Source of the DNA: Zygnema cylindricum | Lineage: Eukaryota > Streptophyta > Zygnematophyceae > Zygnematales > Zygnemataceae | Length of the DNA stretch: 64,000 nt | Direction: 5' to 3' | Assembly: GCA_037447655.1 (NCBI GenBank) | Contig: JBBHKE010000193.1 | Coordinates: 124,547 to 188,546 of the forward strand | Part shown: one piece after another, positions 10,809 through 22,446 of the stretch | Layout: the number at the start of each line of letters is the position of its first letter | How positions within the stretch are numbered: the stretch's first letter is position 1 | Translations under genes and position numbers: made by a program | Notes under the pieces: generated by a model | The model's database searches: none | Told to the model about the DNA's origin: nothing | Seen by the model: the letters and a program-made list of their open reading frames with translations, nothing else

Positions 10809-12350
10809 ATGAAGAAACAAAATTCGACATCTTTTTCTAAAACTGTCGATATTCCACCTTCGGCCCTTAGCCCTAAAAGCTTAAAAAACTTAAAGAGTCG
10901 CTTTTCTCCGAAGATGGCTCCAAAACAAAACACTCAAAAACAAGATTTTATTCAGAATCTAAATTCTTCTGTCGTTTCAGTTCCATCTGTAAAAGAAATA
11001 AAATCCCTTTCCAGTTACCTTTCCAATTACCCAATTGTAATGCTTGGAGAAGCTTCCCACGGAACTTCCGATTTTTATCGCATGCGACAACACATTTCCC
11101 GGGAACTAGTTTCTACAAAAAATCCGGCGATATGTTTTCGATTTATCGCCGTCGAAGGAGATTGGCCTTCTTGTTACGCGATTCATCGATACGTATCGAA
11201 AGGAATCGGAGAATCGGCCGAAAAAGTTTTGAAAAAAATGTTTAAGCGATGGCCGACGTGGATGTGGGCGAATCGAGAAATGGTCGAATTTTTCGAATGG
11301 CTCAAAGAATACAATATGAGACTGGAACCTTCGAATCGAATCGGTTTTTTTGGACTCGATGTGTACTCTCTTTACGAATCGATAGAATCGGTTATCGAAG
11401 AATTGGACAAAATCAATTCAGAAATGGCAAATGATGCTCGGACACATTATGCTTGTTTTGATCGAGTGGGAGGGGGCGATGAAAAAAAATACACCCGCTC
11501 ATTAATGTTTAGACCGGACGGATGTCGCGATTCTGTGATTGCCATTTTACGGAAAGTGCTGAAACGGAACATTCCGTACCACGACGGAGAGGAGGACGAC
11601 GATCCCGATAACCCGGATAGCCATATCTTCAATGCGAGGCAAAATGCGATTGTGGTACGAAACGCAGAAAATTATTACAGAACTATGGTTCTTGGAGATG
11701 GAGATTCCTGGAATGTACGAGATTTTCACATGGCCGATACTTTGCAGCGTTTAATTCAAGCGTATTCGAATTGCGCAAAAAAACGTGACGATGCTGACTC
11801 GGTCAAACAGGTGGGAGGAATAGTGTGGGCTCACAATAGTCATGTGGGAGACCATCGATTTTCAGATATGGCAAGAAGAGGGGAAATAACAATCGGAGGT
11901 GTGATGAGAGATAGAATGGGAGAAGGAAAAGTTGCCCTTTTGGGGTTTGGAACTTATCGAGGAACTGTGATAGCCGCTCGGGATCAATGGGGAGATCCTC
12001 CAAAAGTTTTAGAAGTCCCGCCCGGATACGACGGAAGTTTCGACGAAATTTTCCATCAAGTGAGCTTGAATCGAAAGATGCCTGTTTGGTACACAATTTT
12101 TCGGAAAGATGATGTGTCAAAAAATCTTTTGGATCGTATGCAAGAAGAGGAATCTCTCAAACTGGTGGATTTTCGAAAAGAATTCGGTCAATTTCAGGCT
12201 GGTTTACGAGCAATGGGAGTGGTTTACGATCCTCGAATCGAGTTTCTCGGGAATTATGTGCCATCGACAATTGTAAATCGGTTTGATGCTTTTGTTTTTG
12301 TACATACGTCCAAAGCATTGGAGCCTCTGGATACTGGTGTCACGGTGTAG
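10809..12350 (+). CDS. Erythromycin-esterase-like protein, copy 2 (513 aa frame, C-terminal tail out of frame)
   Basis: One open frame without introns. GEASHGTSDFYRMR (Glu81, His84), AVEGDWPSCYAIHRYV (from about 114) and VWAHNSHVGDHR (His342, His345) identify the erythromycin esterase family (PF05139 type). The first 35 residues (Ser/Lys-rich, few acids) may be a transit peptide; the alternative ATG at 10914 (residue 36) corresponds to the start of copy 1 and may be the true start. The frame stops at 12350 after LEPLDTGVTV. Read one step shifted, 12347-12391 encodes VDTKEVPETYPTGV and a stop, matching the tail of copy 1 (EIPETYPYGE). A small indel near 12340-12347 therefore removed the conserved tail, or the assembly has an error there. 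Apart from that the protein is full length for the family and probably an active soluble hydrolase of unknown substrate. Confidence 0.88.
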   Translation: MKKQNSTSFSKTVDIPPSALSPKSLKNLKSRFSPKMAPKQNTQKQDFIQNLNSSVVSVPSVKEIKSLSSYLSNYPIVMLGEASHGTSDFYRMRQHISRELVSTKNPAICFRFIAVEGDWPSCYAIHRYVSKGIGESAEKVLKKMFKRWPTWMWANREMVEFFEWLKEYNMRLEPSNRIGFFGLDVYSLYESIESVIEELDKINSEMANDARTHYACFDRVGGGDEKKYTRSLMFRPDGCRDSVIAILRKVLKRNIPYHDGEEDDDPDNPDSHIFNARQNAIVVRNAENYYRTMVLGDGDSWNVRDFHMADTLQRLIQAYSNCAKKRDDADSVKQVGGIVWAHNSHVGDHRFSDMARRGEITIGGVMRDRMGEGKVALLGFGTYRGTVIAARDQWGDPPKVLEVPPGYDGSFDEIFHQVSLNRKMPVWYTIFRKDDVSKNLLDRMQEEESLKLVDFRKEFGQFQAGLRAMGVVYDPRIEFLGNYVPSTIVNRFDAFVFVHTSKALEPLDTGVTV

Positions 12351-14954
12351 ACACAAAGGAAGTTCCGGAAACTTATCCGACCGGTGTTTGAGATTCGAGT
12401 CGCCCTTTTTTCACTCCGAATTTTGGAAAAGATTCGTTTTTTTTTTTGTTCCAAAATCTGGGAGAATAGTGGAATGAGGACCAGAACAGTGTTGTTTTTT
12501 TTTCAAATTCTGGGGGATGAATAGTTTTTTTCTGTTCCAAAATTTGGGAGAGTCACTGTTGTACTTTCGGTTCATAGTCTTGGGTTTAGGTTTTTAGACC
12601 AATTGATTTAGAAGATTTGGAAGGCATAAAAAAAAAGAGTTGGAAGGTAGAAGAAAGGTAGTAGTCTGTACCTTTTTGTTAATGAGTTGTTGTACAGTTT
12701 TGAGTCTTTTTTTACGCTCACAAATTTCGGGAGTACTAGTGAGAAGATAATAATAGATTAGGTTGAATGCTTTCAAGCAAATTTACTTGGATTCTGTCTG
12801 GTCTTTTACATGTTATCTTTGATAATATTTTTGTCTTTGAAAAATCGAATGTTCTTTTTGTTTATTTTGTTTATGGCTATGGAGTTTCCTTGTGTAACAT
12901 TTTTTCAACTTTTGTCCGTTTGTCGAATCTTTCGGAAAAAGTGTCGAAGCTGAAAGTTGAATCTTTTATTAAAAAATATTGTCTTTTTGTGGATATATTT
13001 GTTTGAGAAACAAGAACATATTTGCAGACCAGTATAGTGGGTCGGAAAGCATAACAAAGTATAAATTTGTTTTGTACTTTGTATTTTTTTTTTGGTTGAG
13101 TGATTTTTTTTTCTTTCTCGTTTGAGTTTGATTTAGGTTAGTTTCTAAATTTTTAAATCTTGTAGTGGAAGGTCCTTATATACTGTAAGCTCTACTTGAA
13201 TGTGAAGTTAACAAATGGTTTTTTTTGTGGTGGAAATAGAGGAGGTTAAGGTAGGTTGTGGAAATAGAAGTATTAAAACAAACTGAATTGTTTTCTTGGG
13301 GTATGGAAAAGGATGGTCTTTTTTGGTTTTTTTATGTGAATATAAAACCGGTATTCTTATGACTATGTGGTTACCAAGCGCCTTAAAATTGGTCTGATTT
13401 CGTTGTTTATACGGATTCAAATAATGCATTCAGGCTTTTAAATACCAAAACAGTTGCAGACAAAGTCTTCAGTCGCAGTTTAGTTTTCTAAACATCTATT
13501 TTTTTCAGTTTTTTTGCTTGCAATATCATGTGTCTTTGAGAACATTTAGAAATTTGACTTCCTTGTAATACAGGATTTTTTTTTTTTTTATCATATCTTT
13601 GGTAAAACACTTTTCTAGGATTCTAGACGAAGATTAAGATAAAAAGTGAAACGAGGATGAAATGAAAGTTTATTATTGATATGCATGAGAAAAAAACTAT
13701 AAACCTTTTATATGAAGGTACATTTCATATAAAGTTTACCTATCAACTTCCAATTTTATACCATATCGCCTACAGATGTCAAAATTCCCATCATCAAAAA
13801 CTTTCGTTTTGGCTTTCTGTAAAACTTTTGACTTTTTCTGGTTACATTTTTAGCAAAATGTGTACTTGAATGTCAGGTTTTACGAGTATCCGTACATAAT
13901 TATTACAGACCCTTGAGATTTTGGATGTAAAAAAGTCATAAAAGTAAATAAATAAAAAAAACTATGAAATTTTCATTGAGTTGATAACTTATTGAATGTA
14001 CTTTAGTAGCATCCTTCACATGAATTTATTTCTAGTCTTTTTATAAAAAGAGAATGGAGGGAATGAAGATTGAATTTGGGATTCACTCTAATTACATAAA
14101 CTTCAAACTTTGCTTTTCTATTTGTAAAAAAAAGAAAAATGGAAGGAGTGAAGGTGGAATACGTCACCGTAATTTGCTTTTTTCCGCCGAGCCCTTTCCT
14201 TCAAACTCTTTCGCTTTCCAAAGTATGATTTTTCGTAAAAAATGTTATCGAAAACAACTTTTTTAGATGGTAACTTCGAATCTATCGCCGCAATTTGAAA
14301 TTTTAAAAGCCGCCTATCCAGGTTTTTGAAAGGAAAAAAAGAAAGAAAGGTCTCACTCTTCCTTTGAAAATTTACATGTCATTTCTCTCATACTTTTTCT
14401 CGGGAGACATCTCTTTTATTTTTTCTGGAAATGTAGGTGGATTACGCTATATACATAAACCTAGGAAGAATTAATGAACAGAAAAAAAAGGGGCAAAAAA
14501 TTATAAAATAGTGAAAGGACGTTGATTGGCCACTATGACATATAGTTTTTCCTCTTTCCACCACTTTATATGCCGTAAATTCTGACTGAAATAGTATGGC
14601 TTTTCTATAGAAGTTTTTTTTTAGTTCTTTTTAAGTTTTTTTGTTTTCACATCTTCTTGATGTTGAAATCGGCGATATGTACTAAGATGAGGTTTCGACA
14701 CCTCTATTTAGAGTTGATTTGGACCCGTGAGAGGTTAGAATGTCAAGATCTATTAATATCTTTGGTCTTATAGCAACATATTTTATTAATAGGTATCATC
14801 GATATTTTAATGATTTTTTTGGCGTTTTCCGTGGGCCCAGGTTCGAATCTTGGGCGGCTCACATTTCGCTTTCATGAGATTCTCCCAAAATTGACTTCTA
14901 TAAAAAAAAAATGTAAAATCTTAACATTAGAAACGGCGTCTTGCATTGCTTCAG
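12351..14954. other. AT-rich region with a dispersed repeat, no gene seen
   Basis: The out-of-frame esterase tail ends at 12391. From about 13190 to 13860 the sequence matches 18968-19610 (AGCTCTACTTGAATGTGAAG onwards), and 14300-14470 resembles 27900-28070, so this is an old dispersed repeat. At 14836-14862 a T-arm-like GGTTCGAATC with a partner stem CCAGG/CTTGG resembles the 3' end of a tRNA without its 5' half. No coding region is supported. Confidence 0.6.
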
Positions 14955-15577
14955 TACACCGCGAATCGTTATTAGAGTAATGAAAAAATTAGAGTAAAAA
15001 AACAAAAAAAAAACAATTAGAGTAATTAACGCTAATTTATGTGATAGAGCTTTTTCAACTATGAAGTTTACTCTAATTTATTTAGTTATTATATATTGGG
15101 TTATGTCGGCGATAATTATGTGCGCGATAATTATGAACACTAAATTACGTAGATGTACAAAATGTGTCAGTCCGGTATAGTATTGACGTCATTATGACGC
15201 TAATAATATTTGTCGCATTGAATGTCAGTTAATGTTCACACTGACGACGATGCTGTCGACGGACGAGAGTTATGCGAACGACTTTTTTTCGATGCGATTG
15301 ATTTTTTTGTTTAGTGCGATTTCACGTGCGAGCGCGATTCTATTAAATCATTATTTGTACCTTTTTACTTATAAAAGTACAATTTTGCACGGTCAGACGT
15401 CGTCCGTACTCCACACTATTTAAAGATGACCTATATTAGAATTTTTTACGCTAATTAAACCTCACCTAAATTAGAATAATGAAAAAATTAGAATCGATTA
15501 CTCTATTTGATGTGATAGAGTCGAAATTTCAAGCGACCGAATTAGAGTAATTTACTCTAATTACGATTGGCGGTGTA
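14955..15577. mobile_element. TA-flanked inverted-repeat element, long type
   Basis: Ends TA-CACCGCGAATCGTTATTAG and TAATTACGATTGGCGGTG-TA. It shares most of its subterminal parts with 8660-9164 in reverse orientation, and carries an extra block at about 15085-15330 not in that copy. Confidence 0.85.
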
Positions 15578-15580
15578 CAG

Positions 15581-15800
15581 TACACCGCCAATCGCTATTA
15601 GCGTAGTGTACGCTAATTCCGTCCCGTTTTTTTTTTTTTTTATTCTCAAATGGAATTATGCATACTATTTAAAAAAAACCCTAATTACTAATTAGAGTAG
15701 ACGATTTCTTCGAAAATTTCCAAATTCCCAATTAGCGTAAAGCACGCTAGTTATTCATATACGCTAAAGAAACTTCTACGCTAATAGCTATTGGCGGTGC
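15581..15800. mobile_element. TA-flanked inverted-repeat element abutting the previous one
   Basis: Starts TA-CACCGCCAATCGCTATTAG only 3 nt after the previous element and ends CTAATAGCTATTGGCGGTG at 15799; the right TA is changed. Its start GTGTACGCTAATTCCGTCCC is shared with 24103-24646. Confidence 0.8.
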
Positions 15801-16149
15801 TGTCCTGTAGTTCCTTATTGTGAAATATCTATGCAACAATAGTCCATATTTGTAGACGGACCATATTTATATTCATATTTATATGTAAATAAAGACAACC
15901 ACACTATTTCAGGTCCTACGGAAATGAGGCCTCCGCGTTAGCCCATTCTGTAACCTTCAACTGATTTGGGAAAAATCGAGGAGGATTTTTGTTCGCAAAA
16001 AGACAAAACAGATAAGCTAAGACGCTTAGCCGATTTCGCCTTGCATGCAACCACATGCCGCATACGACAAAACTTTCCCTATTTTTCTCCCTCTCCCTCG
16101 CTTCTCTCTTCCGATCATTCTTCTCTGCAGTGTCATCGCGTAGAGTAGG

Positions 16150-16199
<50 letters not shown>

Positions 16200-16266
16200 C
16201 TCTCTTCTTTTTCATGTTATTTCTTTTCTCGCTGTTTTTCTTAAACCCAAATCTCAACTGAAAAAT
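15801..16266. promoter_or_regulatory. Upstream region of DNRRLY gene copy 1 with a (CT)n tract
   Basis: The stretch is homologous, in inverted orientation, to 22320-21709 upstream of copy 2, so it holds the shared promoter and 5' UTR. A (CT)n tract of about 22 units lies at 16153-16195, 70-115 bp before the ATG; copy 2 has far longer GA/CT tracts at the same place. Confidence 0.55.
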
Positions 16267-18173
16267 ATGGAATACGACTATTACAGTTCATCAGGAAATA
16301 CCATTCTTTTGAACCCTCAGAAAATTTTATACACACAAGACAGCATCAGCGACACTTTTCGCGACACCCGATTGGTCGAAAAAACAATCCACCTTTTGCG
16401 GCAAGGGATGATTCCTCCTGAATCGATACCTCTCACTCGTGTGGTAAATGTTGGCAAAGGCTTTACGCTTTTAAAACTGCCGGCGTTGGGTAAGTGAAAT
16501 TGAAATAAAATTGAAGAGAATTCAAGAAAATTCGAGAGAATTCAAGAAAATTCAAGAAAATTCGAGAAAATTCAAGAAAATTCGAGAAAATTCGAGAAAA
16601 TTCAAGAAAATTCAAGAAAATTTGAGAAAATTCAAGAAAATTCGAGAAAATTCAAGAAAATTCGAGAAAATTCAAGAAAATTCAAGAAAACTCGAGAAAA
16701 TTCAAGAAAATTCGAGAAAATTCAAGAAAATTCAAGAAAACTCGAGAAAATTCAAGAAAATTCGAGAAAATTCAAGAAAATTCAAGAAAATTCGAGAAAA
16801 TTCAAGAAAATTCAAAATAATTCAAGAAAATTCAAGAAAATTCAAGAAAATTCAATAAAATTCAAGAAAATTCGAGAAAATTTAAGTTGAATGTTCATAT
16901 TATGTCATGGGGAAAAGATACCAATATGTTAGTTTGATGGAATGTCAGTTTGATGGAATGTCAGTTTGATGGGACGCTAGTTTTGGTGAATTTGTTTATT
17001 TCACTTATGTTTTGCCATTTTAGTTTTTGTGTTTTTCCTGTGCTAAAGATGGTTAACTATCTCGCCTTTTTTGTTGTTTAAGCCTGTCACTTGAAAAATT
17101 CAGCTGGATTAGCGAAGAAAAGTTGATATGGCAACTGAAATTCAATGTAATTGGACAGAATATTGCACTGGTACTAAATTGTATTCCAAAAATTTCATAA
17201 TCCGGGAATGTCACATTCTGCTATTGTTTTCACTCTGCAGATTTGTCTATTTTCACCACAATCTTGACTGTTTTTAAGTGTTTGGCTGACGTAATTGTTA
17301 AAGATTTTGAAAAGCTATTGCTGAAAAACTGCAGATGGATAAAAGCCAAACAAGTCACAATTAATGTTGCCTCCGAATTTTACAACAAATACACAAGCAC
17401 TAATGGGGGTACATATGTCCGAGTGAGACGCAAATTCCGGAACAGAGGAACAACGATTCGTACAACTGCGACTTACGATAATTCTTACGATCAATATTTG
17501 TATAAACACTACTCGTATCGACTGAATCCAGTTGGACATAACAGTTCTATGGAGGTGGGAAAAAAAGAGACTATCGCTTCTTCATGGGACAATAATTCGA
17601 AAGACTTAAACAATTCTCAGAATTCAAGTTCTACTGGCCATGAAAAAGGTGAGTTTAATGACAGAATTCGAGGTCAGGCTATTCTATTCTTGCATTTTTT
17701 ATTTTATTTTGTTTAAATTGGTGGATGATTTTTGTGTTATTTTTTTGTTTTCTTCATATTTCCACCTGCAAAGGAATGCGATTCTGGAAATTGTGATATG
17801 GGGAGTATAGAGGGAAAATATGCGAGAATATGTTTGCTTTAACATTTTTTTTAAATCATCGTCATGTTTTTTGAATCTTATGCAATCTTTGCTGTTGTAT
17901 TCAACTTGTGACTCCCATTTTCTGTTCTTTTTTTTAACTTTAAGTGCTGTTCAATTCTTTATGTCGAGTGAACTTTTACAGGGAAATATACAAAAAATAT
18001 CAGCAAAAAATGAAAGAAATTTACCCTAAAGGTTTTGCCAGTACCTGTCATTCTATTTAATGTTGCGTTACGCTTTGAAATTTGCAGGTAAAGAAAAGGA
18101 GCCGTCTTTGTTCGAGTTGATAGGAGACCTTTGCAGCAAATTTGTGTCTTTGTTTTCCAAAATCTCTCGCTAA
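16267..18173 (+). pseudogene. DNRRLY-motif small protein gene, copy 1, frameshifted by a 25-bp deletion
   Basis: Three exons by comparison with copy 2: 16267-16489, 17335-17648 and 18088-18173, all with GT-AG borders. Exon 1 encodes YTQDSISDTFRDTRLVEKTI and then VVNVGK, but 25 bp are missing compared with copy 2. The deletion removes the SQWYSLDNRR part and shifts the frame, so the last exon-1 residues (GFTLLKLPALG) are out of frame. Exon 2 keeps KYTSTNGGTYVRVRR followed by an N/Y/S-rich segment. Exon 3 encodes a short amphipathic end (FELIGDLCSKFVSLFSKISR) and not the hydrophobic anchor of copies 2 and 3. I know the SLDNRR + TNxGTSxRVR combination from small domains in many organisms but not a firm function. 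Probably inactive. Confidence 0.75.
16511..16880. repeat. 10-bp tandem repeat (TTCAAGAAAA/TTCGAGAAAA) in intron 1 of copy 1
   Basis: About 37 units of a 10-bp word, starting some 20 nt after the 5' splice site at 16490. The unit has no stop in one phase pattern and so gives a spurious repetitive open frame. The homologous intron of copy 2 has only a single related unit near 21430, so the array grew after the duplication. Confidence 0.95.
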
Positions 18174-20187
18174 GATCGGCTTAAATTCTTCTTCTCTTGG
18201 AACAAATTTCTTCGTAAATCAAAGTAGAACAGACGATATAAGACAATCTTGACACTCCTGATGACCGAAAGGTGGAGTCTTAAGGAAACCCTCGTGAAAC
18301 CTTCGTGGATGGAAGAAAGGGACTAGTGTACATTAAAGTGGCAAGATGGTAAGTCTTGTAGATGTACGGTAAAGGTGGTAAGGTAGTAGGTCATGTAAAT
18401 GTATGACAAAGTGGTAAGATAGCTGATGCAGAAAAGCAGCAAAGGAGCAATTTAAATGGTCTCTTTCAAGATGAAAGCATAAGAAAAGCTCCAAGTAGAA
18501 AACCCACTTTTGATATATAGTTTTACAAGCGAAGAGGGTATAATGCATAGCAACATAATAGTCCTCGTATGTCATAAATTGAATGAGGACAGGATTTCAA
18601 GAAAGAGATTCTTGTGAACTCTGGTTTTTTCTCGTACCAATTGTGAATTTTTGAGGCTCAATTGTAAAAATGTTGAAGCACAACATGGCTTCATACTGAT
18701 GATCATGTGGCACTATTTTTTTTCAGTTTCAAATGGTGTGGATTTTTGTGAACGAGATAGCGTCTACTAACCTCTTCCTTAGCCTGTAAATGGAGTGTCT
18801 ATTATTGTTGTTATTTGCCCCATACAGTATTCAGCCACTTCACTATTCAACGTTATTAGAATTTGTCGTTTTTAGGGTTTTAAAGGTATCACAGCTTCTT
18901 GGATTTGTAGTTTTTTTAGGGCTTTCCGGGGTATTACAATTTTGGATTTTATTGTTTTTAGGGTTTACAAGCTCTACTTGAATGTGAAGTTAACAAATGG
19001 TTTATTGTATGGTGGAAATTGAGGAGGTTTAGGTAGGTTGTGGAAGTAAAAGTATTAAAACAAACTGAATTATTTTCTTGGGGTATGGAAACGGATGGCT
19101 TTTTGCTGTTTTTTTTATGAATATAAAACCGGTATTCTTATTACCATATGGTTTTTCAGCGCCTTAAAATTGGTCTGATTTTGTTGTTTATACTGTTCTA
19201 ACTACGCTTCGAGTTTTTTAAGTACCAAAATAGTTACACCATTTCAATTTTCTCATCATCTCCTTTTCATTTTTTTTTTGTTGTAGCATCAGTTTTTGAA
19301 GATATAGAATTTTGAGTTCCTTTCAATACAGGATTTACTTCTTTTTTATCATATTTCTTGTAAAGCTGCTTTCTGGGCTTCTAGACAAAGATAAGATGAA
19401 AAGTGAAACGAGGATGAAATGAGAGTTTTTTGTCGATTTGTGAACATTAAAAAGAAAGTATAATTTTTCATTTACGGTAACCTATCAATTTCAACTCTTA
19501 TACTATATTGCCTGTAATGTCAACATTCCATCATTTTAACTTTCTGTGAAACTTTCTCTATAAACTTTCTTATTTCATGGTTAGAAAATTGTTTACTTGA
19601 ATATGACCAATGATAACGTCATTTTTTACCTTCGCATTACCCAAATTTTGGAATGTAAGAAATCAATGAGGGTAAATTAAAAGAAAAGCATCAAAATTCC
19701 TTTATTTGATAGTAAATTGTAATATCGATTGGGATGTACTTTAATAGCAACCTCAATCACTTTATCATTACGAGAAACAATATGTTGCTGTGCATTACAT
19801 CATATCGTACCGTATTTTCATAAAAAGATATACCAAATACAAGTTTTTCAGTGCCTGGAGTTTCCCTTTATTCTTTCACAAACGACGAGAAAGAGACTAT
19901 TCACATTATTTGCTTTACTTCATTCGCTACCTTGCCCCACTTTTATCATCATCCATTTAAAAAACTCAGTATCTTACGGCTTTCATTGTAAGTATACAAA
20001 ACTATCTTACCTTGTTTATTGTACATCTACAAGACTACACCTAACATTGAGAAATTCTTTTCCTCACACTCCCAAAACTCCCTTATGAATTTTATTTTTT
20101 GACCAACAGCCTTTGTCAGATCGGTCTTACGACCTCTCTTTTGTTTGATTTTGTTTGACTTTCTCCCATAAACAGTCACCGCCAATC
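18174..20187. other. Spacer between convergent DNRRLY copies, built of dispersed repeats
   Basis: No gene is supported. The flanks just 3' of copy 1 (18174-18780) and of copy 2 (19720-20187, inverted) are related to each other and to 25490-26100 after copy 3, so the duplicated unit includes about 0.5 kb of 3' flank. 18968-19610 matches 13190-13860. 18783-18860 (CCCCATACAGTATTCAGCC...CAACGTTATTAG) also occurs at 27412-27478 and, diverged, at 40186-40245. Confidence 0.6.
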
Positions 20188-21708
20188 TCAGTGAGAGCCA
20201 CTGATCATGATGAGCAGGAATAATGTGAAAAGGAATGTGAGAAAACAACATGAACATGAAAATGACTCGTTTCCATTTCCTGCATTTAAAAAGAAGGAAA
20301 TTCCGTGTTAAATAAGATGGCAGATATGGCAACCCTTAAGGGTAAAGCCTAGGGCCCTTCCCCCTTACGGTACTATTTCTGATTGAATTTTTTTGTTTAC
20401 TGTGACTTTTGACATAAAGCATTGGACGGCACAAAAGGTTTCAAAAAATAACCAAATAACCAGAAAATGAGAGTTACAAGTTGGAAACAACAACAAACAT
20501 TGCATAAGATTCCAAAAACATGAAGATGATTTAAACAAATGAAAACACATTCTCGCATGTTTTTCCTATCTACTCCCCATGTCACAATTTTCAAAATGCA
20601 TTCCTTTGAAGGTGGAAAATGTGAAAGAAAAAAACCAGCTTTTTGCATTTCCCCAAATCATCCACCAACAAATAAATGTGACAAGAAAATGAGCAAAAAA
20701 AATGCAAAATTAAAGTAGCCCGACCTCGATTCCTGTCATTAAACTCACTTCCACTGCCAGTAGAATTGTCGAAGTTTCTCGAATTGCGGTCCCATGAAGA
20801 AGCGACAGTCTCGTTTCTTTTCACCATGGAACTGTTATATCCAACTGGATTCGGTCGATACGATTCGTGTTGGTACGAATACTGACTGTAAGAATTGTGG
20901 TAAGAACCGCCGTTGCCTCTCACTCGGATATATGTACCCCCATTAGTGCTTGTGTATTTGTTGTAGAATTCAGAGTCAACATTAATTGTCACTTGTATAG
21001 CTCTTATCCATCTGCAGTTTTTCAGCAATAGCTTTTCAAAGTCTTTAACAATTACATTAGCCAAACATCAAAAACAGTCAAGATTGCGGTGAAAATAGGC
21101 AAATCTGCAGAGTGAAAACAACGGCAGGATGTAACATTTCCGGATTATGAAATTTTTTGGAATACAATTTAGTACCAGTGCAATAGTCTGTCCAATTACA
21201 TTTAATTTAAGTTTTCATATCAACTTTTCTTCGCTAATCCGGCTAGATTTTTCAAGTCATAGGCTTTTTTTATTTTAAAATAAGCCATCTTAGCACAGGG
21301 AAACCCGAAAACAAAATGCAAATCAAAAGTGAAATTTAAAAAAAAAAATCATCAAACTAACATTCCATCAAACTAACATTTCAGTACGATTTTTTCCACG
21401 ACATAATATAAACAATCAACTTCAATTTTCTCAATTCAAATTTCTTACAGCTTCACTTACCCAACGCCGGCAGTTTTAAAAGCGTAAAGCCTTCGATTGT
21501 CGAGGCTGTACCATTGGCTGCCGATATTTACCACACGAATGAGAGGTATCGATTCAGGAGAAATCATCCCTTGCCGCAAAAGGTGAATAGTTTCTTCGAC
21601 CAATCGGGTGTCGCGAAAAGTGTCGCTGATGCTGTCTTGTGTGTATAGGATACTTTGAGGGGTCAGCCAAACGGTATTTCCCGATGAGCTGGAATAGTCG
21701 TATCCCAT
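20188..21708 (-). CDS. DNRRLY-motif small protein, copy 2, intact, with predicted C-terminal membrane anchor
   Basis: Three exons: 21708-21461, 21011-20749 and 20279-20188, GT-AG borders, phases 2 and 1, 200 residues with TGA at 20190-20188. Residues about 24-83 hold TQDSISDTFRDTRLVEETIH and SQWYSLDNRRLYAFKTAGVG. Residues 84-115 hold WIRAIQVTIN...YTSTNGGTYIRVRG. A Ser/Tyr/Asn-rich low-complexity linker follows (116-170). Exon 3 ends with a hydrophobic stretch (CSCCFLTFLFTLFLLIMI, about 179-196) that looks like a tail anchor. The first two blocks resemble a small domain with SLDNRRL and TNxGTSxRVRG motifs found in several microbial and eukaryotic proteins; I do not know its biochemical function. 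This is the only undamaged copy of the three in the window. Copy 3 also ends in a hydrophobic exon, which supports the exon-3 model. Confidence 0.75.
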
Positions 21709-21939
21709 ATTTGTCTGTTGAGATTTGGGAGATAAGAAATTAAAGAGAAAAGAAATAGCATGTAGAAGAAGAGAAAAAGAGAAAGAAAAGCGAAAGAGAG
21801 AGGGAGAGAGGGAGAGAGGGAGAGAGGGAGATAAGGAGGGAGGGAGAGGAGAGAGGGAGGGAGGGAGAGAGGGGAGAGGGGAGAGGGGAGAGGGGAGAGG
21901 GGGAGAGAGAGAGGGGAGAGGGGAGAGGGGAGAGGGAGG

Positions 21940-22013
<74 letters not shown>

Positions 22014-22080
22014 GATAGAGAGAGAGAGACTTCCTACTTTATGCAATGACACTACGAAGAAGACGGCGGAAGAGAGAAGT

Positions 22081-22142
<62 letters not shown>

Positions 22143-22446
22143 GGAAACTTGGTCAGTTGCTGCATGCAAAGAGAAATTGGTGTTGTATCTTTGCTTATCT
22201 GTTTTGTCTTTTTGTGAACAAAACCTGCCCTCGTTTTCTGCCCAATCAATACCAAAGTTACAGAATGGAGCATGCGGCAGCCCTCATTTTCGTAAAATAC
22301 GGCCTGAAATAGTGTGGCTGTGTTTATTTACATATTTGCTATGGTTGCTGTAAAAAATACGGATTATTCTTTCTATAGATATTTCACAACAGGGACTACA
22401 GTAGCAATGCAAGAAGCTATCGCTAATGTTGAGAATTTCTACGAGT
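21709..22446. repeat. Long (GA)n tracts in the 5' region of DNRRLY copy 2
   Basis: GA and GGGAGA tracts fill 21790-22030 and a pure (GA)n lies at 22083-22138; on the gene strand they are CT tracts in the presumed 5' UTR or promoter. 22140-22440 is homologous to the upstream part of copy 1 (inverted). No other gene is seen. Confidence 0.8.

Noticed and set aside
14830-14865. tRNA gene
   Set aside because: Only a T-arm-like 3' part is present; no partner acceptor strand or anticodon arm was found upstream.
16511-16858. Open frame of KKIQENSRKF repeats
   Set aside because: It is the 10-bp minisatellite in an intron; a 10-bp unit without stops gives such a frame by chance.
16511-16880. CRISPR-like regular array
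   Set aside because: The units are contiguous 10-mers without spacers and the genome is eukaryotic.
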